A stretch of DNA of 23,278 nucleotides, taken from Lachnospiraceae bacterium UBA2864 (lineage in GTDB: Bacteria > Bacillota > Clostridia > Lachnospirales > Lachnospiraceae). A program made the position numbers and the translations under genes. The notes beneath the pieces are model-generated. The model saw only the letters and a program-made list of their open reading frames with translations, was not told the origin of the DNA and searched no databases. Position 1 is the stretch's first letter. Every line of letters begins with the position of its first letter. The stretch is taken from contig DEFA01000030.1 in the NCBI GenBank assembly GCA_002350525.1, positions 1-23,278 on the forward strand, written 5' to 3'. Below, one piece after another: positions 1 to 8,377 of this stretch.

Positions 1-1476
1 CTTATGATCCTTTTCTCATCAATCATGATGCCGAAGGGATATGCGACAATGCTTCTGGCTCATATCGCTTTTTGTACGCCATATGTTATAACAAGTGTGT
101 ATCCTAAGGTAAGGCAGATGGATCCGAGCATCGCGGATGCTGCTATGGATCTCGGAGCGACGCCTTTTGAAGCTATAACCAAGGTTATAATCCCTATGCT
201 TAAGGACGGAATATATGCAGGTATACTTCTCAGCTTTACCATGTCCTTTGATGACTTCGTTATATCTTACTTTGTAACAGGAAACGGAGTAGAGAATATA
301 TCGATCGTTGTATATAATATGACGAAGCGTACAAATCCTACTATAAATGCACTTTCAACAATTGTTATTCTCGTTATCATTATCATGCTTGTTGTATCGA
401 GGTTTATCCCGGCAGCACATAAGGGAACCATGAAGAGAATACTTGCCATTATGGCTGTTGTTGTGGTCGGAGTTATGGTTATCACAGGTCTTTATTCTTC
501 GAAGAGAGTTCTCAGAGTCTTCAATTCCGGAGAATACTTAGAGCCTGAACTTATGGAACAGTTCGAGAAGGAATATGATTGTAAACTTATATATGAAACC
601 TTTGATTCCAACGAAAGCATGTATACCAAGATTAAGAGCGGTGCCGAGTATGATGTACTTGTAACCAGTGATTATATGATAGAAAGACTCATTAAAGAGG
701 AACAGCTCCAGCCTATCGACTGGTCGAAGATTACGAATAAAGATGCCCTCGATCCGGATGTTATGGACTTTGCTTTTGATCCGGATAACGTTTATTCCGT
801 ACCTTATTATGTGGGTACAGTCGGAATTCTCTATAATCCTAATGTTGTGGATGAAGAAGATTTAGAGGCCGGTTGGGAACTGCTCAGAAATCCTAAGTAT
901 AAAGGTGATATATATATGATCGATTCCGAACGTGAGTCATTTATGGTAGCTCTTAAGGCACTCGGATATTCCATGAATACCGATGATTATGAAGAGATAG
1001 ACGAAGCATATAAATGGCTTATAGATCAGCGTGAAACTATGGATGTCGTATATGTCGGAGATGATGTCATCGATAACATGGTTTCAGGAAATAAGTCGAT
1101 TGCTGTCGTATATTCGGGAGATGCAGCTCTTATCATGGCTGAGAATGATGAGCTTGATTACTTCGAGCCTGAAGAAGGCACGGAAGAGTGGTGCGACAGC
1201 CTTATCATCACGGAAAACTGTGAAGATACGGACCTTGCCCATAAGTTTATAGATTTCACTCTCCGTGAAGAGGAAGGAATAACGAACGATATCTTCATCG
1301 GTTATACTTCTCCTGTAACTTCAGTAAGAAAGTATATGGCAGAGAATGATTATGAAGGTCTTGAGTCTGCTTATCTGCCTGAATTCGGAAGGTCGGGTAA
1401 TGAAGTTTTTAAGTATCAGGAAACAAAACTTAAGGAACATTACAGTGATCTTTGGACAAAAGTAAAGGCTTATTAA
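1..1476 (+). CDS. PotC-PotD fusion: spermidine/putrescine ABC transporter permease joined to substrate-binding protein (5' partial)
   Basis: The reading frame is open from the first base, so the true start lies upstream. Residues 1-135 (counted from the ATG at 4) are the C-terminal half of a PotC-type permease: several membrane segments and the cytoplasmic EAA loop, seen as DAAMDLGATPFEAITKVIIP. A further hydrophobic segment at about 143-163 is followed directly by a PotD-like periplasmic-binding-protein domain (about 165-490) with the typical YNPNVV and EFGRSGNEVFK-like stretches. The last membrane segment would tether the binding domain to the outer face, replacing the lipoprotein anchor used by separate PotD proteins. 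The system would import polyamines using a PotA ATPase, presumably encoded upstream with PotB. PotC-PotD fusions are known in some Firmicutes. There is no stop or ribosome binding site between the two parts, so the fusion is real in this sequence. A terminator follows 64 bases after the stop. Confidence 0.9.
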   Translation, partial: LMILFSSIMMPKGYATMLLAHIAFCTPYVITSVYPKVRQMDPSIADAAMDLGATPFEAITKVIIPMLKDGIYAGILLSFTMSFDDFVISYFVTGNGVENISIVVYNMTKRTNPTINALSTIVILVIIIMLVVSRFIPAAHKGTMKRILAIMAVVVVGVMVITGLYSSKRVLRVFNSGEYLEPELMEQFEKEYDCKLIYETFDSNESMYTKIKSGAEYDVLVTSDYMIERLIKEEQLQPIDWSKITNKDALDPDVMDFAFDPDNVYSVPYYVGTVGILYNPNVVDEEDLEAGWELLRNPKYKGDIYMIDSERESFMVALKALGYSMNTDDYEEIDEAYKWLIDQRETMDVVYVGDDVIDNMVSGNKSIAVVYSGDAALIMAENDELDYFEPEEGTEEWCDSLIITENCEDTDLAHKFIDFTLREEEGITNDIFIGYTSPVTSVRKYMAENDYEGLESAYLPEFGRSGNEVFKYQETKLKEHYSDLWTKVKAY

Positions 1477-1513
1477 ATATCCATTAATATATTACAAATA
1501 TACTAACTTATTG

Positions 1514-1542
1514 CTGAAAAATCTGTGATAGTATGTTAGAAT
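1514..1542 (+). promoter_or_regulatory. Candidate promoter for the AI-2E family/leuS operon
   Basis: CTGAAA (1514-1519) lies 17 bases from TAGAAT (1537-1542), which is preceded by an extended -10 TG (1534-1535). The predicted start point, near 1549, falls inside the left arm of the terminator hairpin at 1540-1569. The same TATGTTAGAATA core occurs upstream of the gene at 12561. This is inferred from consensus only. Confidence 0.4.
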
Positions 1543-1573
1543 AAGGTTTGGTTTTTTCCAAACCTTATTTTTT
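1540..1573 (+). terminator. Intrinsic terminator after potCD
   Basis: AATAAGGTTTGG (1540-1551) pairs perfectly with CCAAACCTTATT (1558-1569) around a six-T loop, and the T-run continues to 1572. It lies 64 bases after the potCD stop and only 7 bases before the ATG at 1580. It therefore overlaps the promoter region of the next gene. Confidence 0.8.
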
Positions 1574-1579
1574 CGAAAG

Positions 1580-3007
1580 ATGCAGTATTATAAAGGGGTA
1601 TCGGTTTTGGGTGATAAGCACGGATTTAATAAAGAAGATATAAAAAAGGGAATAATACTTGCGGGTAGTCTATGCGTTGTTATAGTGTTTTATTACCTTC
1701 TTGGTAAGATCGGTTTGTTTTTCATGGCAATCGGAAAACTTATCAGTTCCATGAGCAGTATTCTTGTTGGATGTGTTATCGCATTTCTGCTTAATCCCGT
1801 TATGAATCTGCTTCACAAAGCATTTATATCGCTGCTGTCAAAGATATTTAAAAAGTCAACGGAAAAGAATATATATAAGGCGGCCAAGACGGCGGCAATC
1901 GCGGTTACTATAATTCTTTTTGTTGCTCTCATTGTAGGATTCCTGCTTGTTCTTATACCGGAACTTAGAGACAGTGTTGTAAAATTCACTGATAACTTTG
2001 GAACATATATTAACAATATTCAGAACTGGGCAAACAGATTTCTGAAGAATTATCCTCAGATAGAGCAGATATTTAATACAAACCTCGATAACTTCGAGAC
2101 AATGCTCATGAATCTTATCAACCAGAAGCTTATTCCTAACATGGATACTATAGTTGTCTATGTTTCTACGGGAATTGTCGGAGGAGTTAAGGTTCTTATA
2201 GATATACTTATCGGACTTATAGTAGCGGTTTATCTTCTCGGTAACAAAGATACACTTTGCGCTCAGGGCAAGAAGCTTATATATGCTATATTCGATAAAG
2301 AAAAAGGTAATACAGTACTTCACGGATTTTCCTATGTAAACAGCGTATTCGGCGGTTTCCTTAACGGAAAGATCGTTGACTCCGTTATAATCGGACTTCT
2401 TTGCTCGATTGCGCTTCAGTTCCTGAAGATGCCGTATTCGACACTCATAAGTGTTGTTATAGGATGTACAAATATCATACCGTTCTTCGGACCTATTATA
2501 GGAGCAGTGCCTTGCGGCGTTCTTGTGCTTCTCGATAATCCGAAGAAATGTATAGTATTCATTATATTTATAATAATACTTCAGCAGTTGGACGGAAATG
2601 TTATCGGTCCGCTTATTCTCGGCGATTCGACCGGTCTTTCCGGTATGTGGGTTCTTTTCTCTATTCTTATCGGAGGAAAGCTCTTCAACTTCCCGGGCAT
2701 GGTCCTCGGTGTTCCGGTATTCGCATGTTTCTATACACTATGTACGATACTGCTCAGAAATGCACTTAATAAACGAGGGCTAAACAATTCGACGGAATAC
2801 TTTACGAAGCTGTATGGTTTCGATGAAGGCGGTAATCCGATAAGCACTGATGACGTAAAGCGTGAAAGCGCAAAGGAACGTAAGAAGAGAATAGATAAGT
2901 TTAACGAGATTCAGAACTCGGTACATAAAGTTAAAGAAAGCGTCATCCATCACGGTAAACAGAAGGATGATGATATAGAGGAGGAAAAGAAAGATGACTC
3001 AGTTTAA
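1580..3007 (+). CDS. AI-2E family transporter / PerM-type membrane protein
   Basis: A 475-residue polytopic membrane protein of the AI-2E/PerM exporter family (PF01594). Hydrophobic helices begin near residue 25. The family's conserved C-terminal block is visible in IGCTNIIPFFGPIIGAVPCG and in LDGNVIGPLILGDSTGLSGMWV. The last 70 residues are a charged, lysine/glutamate-rich cytoplasmic tail ending in an acidic-basic run. Members export or take up small molecules; AI-2 transport is proven for only a few, so the substrate is unknown. The ATG at 1580 has no Shine-Dalgarno. A TTG at 1607, eight bases after AAAGGGG (1592-1598), is a credible alternative start giving 466 residues. The 3' end overlaps leuS by 14 bases, which suggests translational coupling. 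Confidence 0.88.
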   Translation: MQYYKGVSVLGDKHGFNKEDIKKGIILAGSLCVVIVFYYLLGKIGLFFMAIGKLISSMSSILVGCVIAFLLNPVMNLLHKAFISLLSKIFKKSTEKNIYKAAKTAAIAVTIILFVALIVGFLLVLIPELRDSVVKFTDNFGTYINNIQNWANRFLKNYPQIEQIFNTNLDNFETMLMNLINQKLIPNMDTIVVYVSTGIVGGVKVLIDILIGLIVAVYLLGNKDTLCAQGKKLIYAIFDKEKGNTVLHGFSYVNSVFGGFLNGKIVDSVIIGLLCSIALQFLKMPYSTLISVVIGCTNIIPFFGPIIGAVPCGVLVLLDNPKKCIVFIIFIIILQQLDGNVIGPLILGDSTGLSGMWVLFSILIGGKLFNFPGMVLGVPVFACFYTLCTILLRNALNKRGLNNSTEYFTKLYGFDEGGNPISTDDVKRESAKERKKRIDKFNEIQNSVHKVKESVIHHGKQKDDDIEEEKKDDSV

Positions 3008-5429
3008 TCACAAGCTCATCGAAAACAAGTGGAACAAGAAGTGGGAGGAAAATCCGATCAATGTAAATGACGGAAAGAAGCCTAAGTATTATTGTCTGGA
3101 TATGTTTCCGTATCCATCGGGCAACGGCCTCCACGTGGGACACTGGAGAGGATATGTTATATCTGATGTATGGAGCCGTTATCAGTTAATGCACGGAAAG
3201 TATGTTATCCATCCTATGGGATGGGATGCATTCGGTCTTCCTGCAGAAAACTATGCTATAAAGAATGGTATACATCCTTCGATATCAACAGCTAAGAATG
3301 TCGCATCCATAAAGGAACAGATCAAGCAGATATCAGCAATCTATGACTGGGATATGGAAGTAAATACTACCGATCCGGATTATTTCAAATGGACTCAGTG
3401 GATATTCGTACAGATGTTCAAGAAGGGACTTGCTTATGAGAAGGAGATGCCTATCAACTGGTGTCCTTCATGTAAGACAGGTCTTGCCAACGAAGAGGTT
3501 AAGGAAGGTAAATGTGAGCGCTGCGGTGCTGATGTTACAAAGAAGAATCTCCGTCAGTGGATGCTGAAGATAACAGCATATGCAGAAAGACTTCTTGCAG
3601 ATCTTGATAAGCTTGATTGGCCTGAAAAGGTTAAGAAGATGCAGGCTGAGTGGATCGGAAAGTCACAGGGTGCTGAAGTTAATTTCCCTGTAGACGGAAG
3701 AGATGAGATCATAACAGTTTATACAACAAGACCGGATACACTTTACGGAGCTACCTTCATGGTACTTGCCCCTGAGTCAGAGCTTGCTTCTAAGCTTTAT
3801 ACACCTGAGACAGAGGCTGCTGTTAAAGATTATATCTATCAGACTTCTCTTAAGTCATCTATCGATAGAATGGCTGACAAGGAGAAGACAGGTGTATTCA
3901 CAGGATGTTATGCTATCAATCCTCTGAGCGGAGCAAAGACTCCAATCTGGCTCTCAGATTATGTTCTTGCCGATTACGGTACAGGAGCTATCATGTGCGT
4001 TCCTGCTCATGATGACAGAGACTTTGAGTTTGCAAAGAAATTCAATCTTCCTATAATTCAGGTTATCGCACCGACTCTGGACGATGTACAGGACGGAAAT
4101 GAGATGACAGAAGCTTATACGGCTGCATCGGGTATAATGGTTAATTCCGGCGAATGGAACGGAATGGAATCAGCCGTACTCAAGAAGGAAGCACCGAAGA
4201 TTATAGAAGAAAAGGGTTATGGAAAGGCTACTACCAATTACAAGCTTCGTGACTGGGTATTCTCAAGACAGAGATACTGGGGTGAACCTATACCTATCGT
4301 TCACTGCGAGAAGTGCGGATGTGTAGCTGTTCCTGAAGAAGAGCTTCCGCTCAGACTCCCTGATGTTGAGAAATATGAACCTACAGGTACAGGAGAATCA
4401 CCTCTTGCTGCTATAGATGAGTGGGTTAATTGTACATGCCCGAATTGCGGCGGCCCTGCTAAGAGAGAGACCAATACCATGCCTCAGTGGGCGGGATCAT
4501 CATGGTATTTCCTCAGATATGTTGATGTTAATAATGATAAGGAACTTATATCAAGAGAGAAGGCAGATAAGTATCTTCCTGTAGATATGTATATCGGTGG
4601 TGTTGAGCATGCGGTTCTTCACCTGCTTTACTCAAGATTCTGGACAAAGTTCTTATATGATATCGGTGTAGTCGGATTTGATGAGCCTTTCAAGAAGCTT
4701 TTTAACCAGGGTATGATCTGTGGTAGAGATAAGGTTACAGGTAAGCCGACTAAGATGAGTAAGTCACTCGGAAATATCGTATCACCTGACGATATTGTAC
4801 GTGATTATGGATGTGATACTCTGAGACTCTATGAGCTTTTTGTAGGTCCGCCTGAAGCTGATGCTATCTGGGATGATGCCGGTATTGACGGTATCTACAG
4901 ATTCCTTAAGAGATTCTATACGGTTGTTACCGAAAATGCTGATAAGAACGTTCCGGAGACACCTGAACTTCTTAAGCTTCGTAACGGTCTTGTAAAGGAT
5001 GTTACCGAAAGACTTAACTCCTTCAGCTTTAATACTGTTGTATCTGCATTTATGGAGTACAATAACAGCTTTGCTTCACTTACAAAGACTACAGGTGTAG
5101 ACGTTGAGACTCTTAAGACTATGGTTCGTCTTATTGCACCTTTTGCACCTCATATCGGTGAAGAACTTTGGGAAGTTCTTGGCGGAACGGATTCCGTATT
5201 CCATACAGAGTGGCCTGAATTTGATGAGAAGCATCTTGTAAGTGACACAATTACACTTCCTGTACAGGTTAACGGTAAGACCCGTCTTACGGTTGATGTA
5301 CCGGTTGATGCTGATAAGGACAGTATCATTAAAGCAGGTATAGAAGCTCTCGGCTCAAGACTTGAAGGAAAAACAGTTGTAAAGGAAATCTATGTTCCTA
5401 ATAAGATCATTAATATCGTAGTGAAATAA
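2994..5429 (+). CDS. leuS: Leucyl-tRNA synthetase
   Basis: An 811-residue class I leucine-tRNA ligase, of normal bacterial length. It charges tRNA-Leu with leucine using ATP in the cytoplasm. The HIGH motif is HVGH at residues 47-50 and the KMSKS motif is at 587-591. The inserted CP1 editing domain carries the threonine-rich TTRPDTLYG segment. Cysteine pairs (CPSC, CERCG and CEKCG, CPNCG) match the zinc-binding region of the family. The start is supported by AGGAGG at 2979-2984, inside the end of the preceding gene. No T-box leader is present, because the gene starts within the upstream gene. It would be controlled from the promoter before the AI-2E family gene or from an internal promoter. 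The next gene begins at its stop codon. Confidence 0.98.
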   Translation: MTQFNHKLIENKWNKKWEENPINVNDGKKPKYYCLDMFPYPSGNGLHVGHWRGYVISDVWSRYQLMHGKYVIHPMGWDAFGLPAENYAIKNGIHPSISTAKNVASIKEQIKQISAIYDWDMEVNTTDPDYFKWTQWIFVQMFKKGLAYEKEMPINWCPSCKTGLANEEVKEGKCERCGADVTKKNLRQWMLKITAYAERLLADLDKLDWPEKVKKMQAEWIGKSQGAEVNFPVDGRDEIITVYTTRPDTLYGATFMVLAPESELASKLYTPETEAAVKDYIYQTSLKSSIDRMADKEKTGVFTGCYAINPLSGAKTPIWLSDYVLADYGTGAIMCVPAHDDRDFEFAKKFNLPIIQVIAPTLDDVQDGNEMTEAYTAASGIMVNSGEWNGMESAVLKKEAPKIIEEKGYGKATTNYKLRDWVFSRQRYWGEPIPIVHCEKCGCVAVPEEELPLRLPDVEKYEPTGTGESPLAAIDEWVNCTCPNCGGPAKRETNTMPQWAGSSWYFLRYVDVNNDKELISREKADKYLPVDMYIGGVEHAVLHLLYSRFWTKFLYDIGVVGFDEPFKKLFNQGMICGRDKVTGKPTKMSKSLGNIVSPDDIVRDYGCDTLRLYELFVGPPEADAIWDDAGIDGIYRFLKRFYTVVTENADKNVPETPELLKLRNGLVKDVTERLNSFSFNTVVSAFMEYNNSFASLTKTTGVDVETLKTMVRLIAPFAPHIGEELWEVLGGTDSVFHTEWPEFDEKHLVSDTITLPVQVNGKTRLTVDVPVDADKDSIIKAGIEALGSRLEGKTVVKEIYVPNKIINIVVK

Positions 5430-6481
5430 TGAATAAAACCTTCAGTAAAATATTAAGAAGAAACAGTATAATGATCATAATGCCACTTGCGATAATTGTA
5501 TTTACAATATCGCTGGTGGCATTCCAGCTGTCTGAACTACGGGAATTCAGAAGCTTTGATATGCATGAAGCTTCCAGTGCGGATACGTTTATATCGGCAG
5601 GAGAGATAAATGTAACTTTCGAAGCCGAAGGACTTATGAAGGCGGGTTATGATTATCTTAAAGATAACAAAAAGGTAGGAGAGTATTACTATCTGTTTGA
5701 AGATAATCACGTCTGGCTGTTTGCACTTAAGAATATATCGGGAAGAAATCTGACGGAAGGTAAGCATACACTTAAAGTGCGTCTAACGGTTGATGAGCCT
5801 GTTATGAACCAGATAATTCAGGATTATTCGGCTCAGCTGAAAACCGATAGTCGTAATTTGACGGGATTTGTCGATCCGGTTATTTTTAACGAATTTGAAT
5901 TTCCGGAAATAAAGATAATGATAATCAAGTACATTTATTATGCCGGAGTTATAGTTGCGGCTCTTACTGTACTTTATCTGCTTGCGATACTGTGCAGCCC
6001 GGCTGCAAGTTTTCAGGCGAGATTTCTTACGAAGTACGGAAGCAGAAGAAAGACTATCAAAGAACTTGATGAAGAACTTGATGAGAAGCTTCTCTATAAA
6101 GGAGAGAATACTTATATAACCGATAATTATCTTGTTGCGGCATATGTAACGCATGTTGATGTTGTAAAGCTGGATGATATAAAGTATCTTTCCAAGCATG
6201 TAGAAGAGATTAAGGGACTTTTTAAGAAAAAGATAATATATAAGCTTACGGCTTCAAATGTCGAAAAATTATATTATGAACAGTGCTTCAGCAATGAAGA
6301 AGTTCTTGATAAGATCATTTATTATATCAGACGCGAAGATATAGTCGATGAAACCGAAGAACTAGAAAGAGATAAGACGAAACCCGAAGAATTCGAAAGA
6401 GATAAGAACAAATCTGAAGAAAACGAAAAAGATAAGATAGAAAGCGTAGAAATTGAAAGAGATAAGAATGAATCTCAGTAA
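5429..6481 (+). CDS. Unknown membrane protein with repetitive charged tail, coupled to leuS
   Basis: A 350-residue protein that I do not recognise. The start ATG shares its A with the leuS stop (TAATG), so translation is very probably coupled to leuS. A membrane segment lies at about residues 14-31. It is followed by an apparently extracytoplasmic domain of about 130 residues and a second membrane segment at about 165-188 (YYAGVIVAALTVLYLLAIL). A cytoplasmic domain follows, rich in lysine, tyrosine and glutamate. The last 40 residues are four imperfect 10-residue repeats built on an E-(R/K)-DK core. The cytoplasmic domain has short segments such as YKGENTYITDNYLVA that could form a PH-like fold, but this is only a suggestion. 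No enzyme motif is visible. It ends immediately before a two-way terminator. Confidence 0.75.
   Translation: MNKTFSKILRRNSIMIIMPLAIIVFTISLVAFQLSELREFRSFDMHEASSADTFISAGEINVTFEAEGLMKAGYDYLKDNKKVGEYYYLFEDNHVWLFALKNISGRNLTEGKHTLKVRLTVDEPVMNQIIQDYSAQLKTDSRNLTGFVDPVIFNEFEFPEIKIMIIKYIYYAGVIVAALTVLYLLAILCSPAASFQARFLTKYGSRRKTIKELDEELDEKLLYKGENTYITDNYLVAAYVTHVDVVKLDDIKYLSKHVEEIKGLFKKKIIYKLTASNVEKLYYEQCFSNEEVLDKIIYYIRREDIVDETEELERDKTKPEEFERDKNKSEENEKDKIESVEIERDKNESQ
6359..6478 (+). repeat. Four tandem 30-bp repeats coding a charged C-terminal tail
   Basis: Residues 311-350 of the preceding gene split into four 10-residue units: ELERDKTKPE, EFERDKNKSE, ENEKDKIESV and EIERDKNESQ. At DNA level the units share a GAAAGAGATAAGA-like core with 30-base spacing. 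This arrangement is prone to gain or loss of units by slippage. Confidence 0.85.
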
Positions 6482-6518
6482 AAAAAGGACGGAATCGATA
6501 TCGGTTCCGTCCTTTTAC
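6480..6518. terminator. Two-way intrinsic terminator between convergent genes
   Basis: AAAAGGACGGAA (6483-6494) pairs perfectly with TTCCGTCCTTTT (6505-6516), with an inner CGATATCG dyad. On the minus strand it is followed by a seven-T run, and on the plus strand by four Ts, so it should stop both the leuS operon and the GH43 gene. A second small hairpin, TGTGCC/GGCACA (6521-6536), lies beside it. Confidence 0.88.
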
Positions 6519-6572
6519 TATGTGCCCGGCGGCACAATATGATTTAATTAATTAATAAATTTATTGTTTGGT

Positions 6573-7559
6573 TTATTTATCTAAGTGATCGTATGGTTTG
6601 ATTGTTGTGATCGTTCCGTCTTCGGCAATATCGAGATTTGTATATTTTACACATCTCTTATGAGAACATCCGTCTGAAAGCTCTGCATCATGATAGAAGA
6701 GATACCACTCACCTTCGATCTCTACGATTGAGTGATGAGTAGTCCATCCGAGAACAGGCTCCATGATCCTACCCTTATATGTAAAAGGACCGACAGGGCT
6801 TTCACTTTCTGCATAGCAGAGATAGTGGGTTGTACCGGTTGAATATGACAGATAATACTTACCGTTAAACTTGTGCATCCAAGGACCTTCGAAGTAACGT
6901 CTGTCTTCATCCTTTGCCTTAAGAGGTTCACCGTTTTCATCAAGGATCTGGATCATCTTAGGGGCTGCCACAAACTTTGTCATATCATCGCTGAACTCTG
7001 CAACGAGTGGTCCGAGTGCGTTCTCATCACCTTCAGGACGGTGCTCATCAGGATTAAATGAACCTGACTGCCACATTTCAAGCTGACCACCCCAGAGACC
7101 TCCGTTATAGCAGTAGATCTTTCCGTCATCATCCTGGAATACAGCAGGATCGATACTGTAGCTTCCCTGAATGTAATTTTCCTGTGGCTTGAAAGGGCCA
7201 ACCGGTGAATCAGATACGGCAACACCGATTCTGAATATATCATCCTTATCTTTTGCAGGGAATACAAGGTAATACTTACCGTTAAGCTTGATAGCATCAG
7301 GTGCCCAAAGCTGTCTGCTTACCCATGGAATATCTTTCTCGTGAATAGCAAGTCCGTTATCTACACATTCACCGTCAAGTGAATCCATGGAAAGAATATG
7401 ATAATCCTCCATCTTGTACTGCTCGCCGTCATCGTCTTCTTCAAGATCGAGATCCATATCGTGTGATGGATAGATATAAATCTTTCCGTCAAAAACATGA
7501 GCTGACGGATCAGCTGTGAAAATGTTCTTTACCAAAGGTTTTCTTTCATTTTTTCTCAT
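6573..7559 (-). CDS. Glycoside hydrolase family 43 enzyme, cytoplasmic
   Basis: A 328-residue five-bladed beta-propeller glycosidase of the GH43 type, a family of beta-xylosidases, alpha-L-arabinofuranosidases and related enzymes. The expected catalytic triad can be placed at D17 (ADPSA), D137 (SIDPAVF) and E224 (YFEGPW). WAPD at 85-88 and the repeated SxSPVGPF phrases are also characteristic. The protein is a single catalytic domain with no signal peptide and no carbohydrate-binding module. It probably acts inside the cell on imported oligosaccharides from xylan or arabinan. Exact substrate cannot be read from the sequence. The start is supported by AAAGGAAG upstream of the ATG. It is transcribed alone, flanked by a terminator on each side. 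Confidence 0.9.
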   Translation of the reverse strand: MRKNERKPLVKNIFTADPSAHVFDGKIYIYPSHDMDLDLEEDDDGEQYKMEDYHILSMDSLDGECVDNGLAIHEKDIPWVSRQLWAPDAIKLNGKYYLVFPAKDKDDIFRIGVAVSDSPVGPFKPQENYIQGSYSIDPAVFQDDDGKIYCYNGGLWGGQLEMWQSGSFNPDEHRPEGDENALGPLVAEFSDDMTKFVAAPKMIQILDENGEPLKAKDEDRRYFEGPWMHKFNGKYYLSYSTGTTHYLCYAESESPVGPFTYKGRIMEPVLGWTTHHSIVEIEGEWYLFYHDAELSDGCSHKRCVKYTNLDIAEDGTITTIKPYDHLDK

Positions 7560-7592
7560 ACGATACTAACTTCCTTTACTAATATTTTCACC

Positions 7593-7637
7593 ATCATAAC
7601 ATAGGGTTGTAATAAAATGCTAATTAAAAAATGTCAT
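7593..7637 (-). promoter_or_regulatory. Candidate promoter region for the GH43 gene
   Basis: Read on the minus strand, ATGACA (7637-7632) is 17 bases from TATTAC (7614-7609). An alternative extended -10, TGTTATGAT, lies at 7601-7593. I cannot decide between them, and no catabolite-response element was identified. Confidence 0.3.
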
Positions 7638-7661
7638 TAACTTTACAAAAATTGCTATGAT

Positions 7662-7689
7662 AAAAAAGAGCAGCAGTGTTAACTGCTGC
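7662..7689 (-). terminator. Intrinsic terminator of the LEA-like gene
   Basis: On the minus strand GCAGCAGT (7689-7682) pairs with ACTGCTGC (7677-7670) around a four-base loop, and is followed by TC and a run of six Ts. It lies 16 bases after the stop of the gene at 7706 and separates it from the GH43 gene. Confidence 0.88.
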
Positions 7690-7705
7690 CCTGACAGATC
7701 AATCA

Positions 7706-8263
7706 TTAATCAATCTCAATATTGTCAACTTCTTTGGCGGCTGCCGATTCAGCTTCCGCAGCCTTAATGATATCCTCAAGCTTGTCGGCTGCTGTAGTAA
7801 CTGCATCACCGATTTTCTCTTTGGATGTTTCTGTAGCTTCCTCGATCTTTTCTGCAGCTTCTTCAACCTTTTCTTCAGCTGCATCAGTCTTTATCTCTAC
7901 ATAATCTCTTGATTCCTTGGCACCGTCTTCGCTCAGAACGATTTCATCGTCTTCGAAGATATTATCGTCGTCAGTTGCCGACCAAGGTGAATTCTTATAA
8001 GCATCTACAGCCTTGTCCTTAAGATCGTAAGCTTTATCCTTAGCAACTACGGCAGCTTCCTTGGCTTTATCTTTTGCAACAGCAGCAGCTTCCTTGGCTT
8101 TCTTGGCAGCGTCTGCGATTTTTGTATCTACATCATACTTTGAATTGAGATTCTGATATGCTTCCGTTCCTCTTATCTCATCTTTGAAAAGATAAGCAAC
8201 ACCCGCAACAGCAGCAGCTGCAGCAGTAACTCTGAATAATCCGCCTAATAAACTTCTTCCCAT
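7706..8263 (-). CDS. LEA-like / YtxH-like repetitive helical protein with N-terminal membrane segment
   Basis: A 185-residue protein. A glycine/alanine-rich hydrophobic stretch at residues 6-25 is probably a membrane anchor. It is followed by alanine/lysine 11-residue repeats at about 53-86 (AKEAAAVAKDK type), an acidic linker (about 97-118), then a second Ala/Glu/Lys helical region to the end. Such amphipathic 11-mer repeats resemble late-embryogenesis-abundant (LEA_4) and YtxH-type general stress proteins. A role in envelope or desiccation stress is a guess. I chose the ATG at 8263 because AAAGAGG (8278-8272) is eight bases away; the in-frame TTG at 8269 would be only two bases from it. It is divergent from the MutS-like gene. 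Confidence 0.75.
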   Translation of the reverse strand: MGRSLLGGLFRVTAAAAAVAGVAYLFKDEIRGTEAYQNLNSKYDVDTKIADAAKKAKEAAAVAKDKAKEAAVVAKDKAYDLKDKAVDAYKNSPWSATDDDNIFEDDEIVLSEDGAKESRDYVEIKTDAAEEKVEEAAEKIEEATETSKEKIGDAVTTAADKLEDIIKAAEAESAAAKEVDNIEID

Positions 8264-8377
8264 AATCAATACCTCTTTCTGTAATTAATTAACGTAACTA
8301 TGGTTAATTGTAATACGGAGCAATTGAAAAATCAAGGAAATAGTGATAATCTTTATAGCAGTAAAGGCAGGGAAAAT

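Noticed and set aside
1856..2323. A 155-codon minus-strand open frame
   Set aside because: It is antisense to the AI-2E family gene, with Tyr/Asn/Lys-rich composition typical of an AT-rich shadow frame.
8300..8377. Longer N-terminus for the MutS-like protein from the ATG at 8300
   Set aside because: There is no ribosome site before 8300 and the extra 26 residues are polar and non-descript. AGGCAGGG before 8378 fits a true start.
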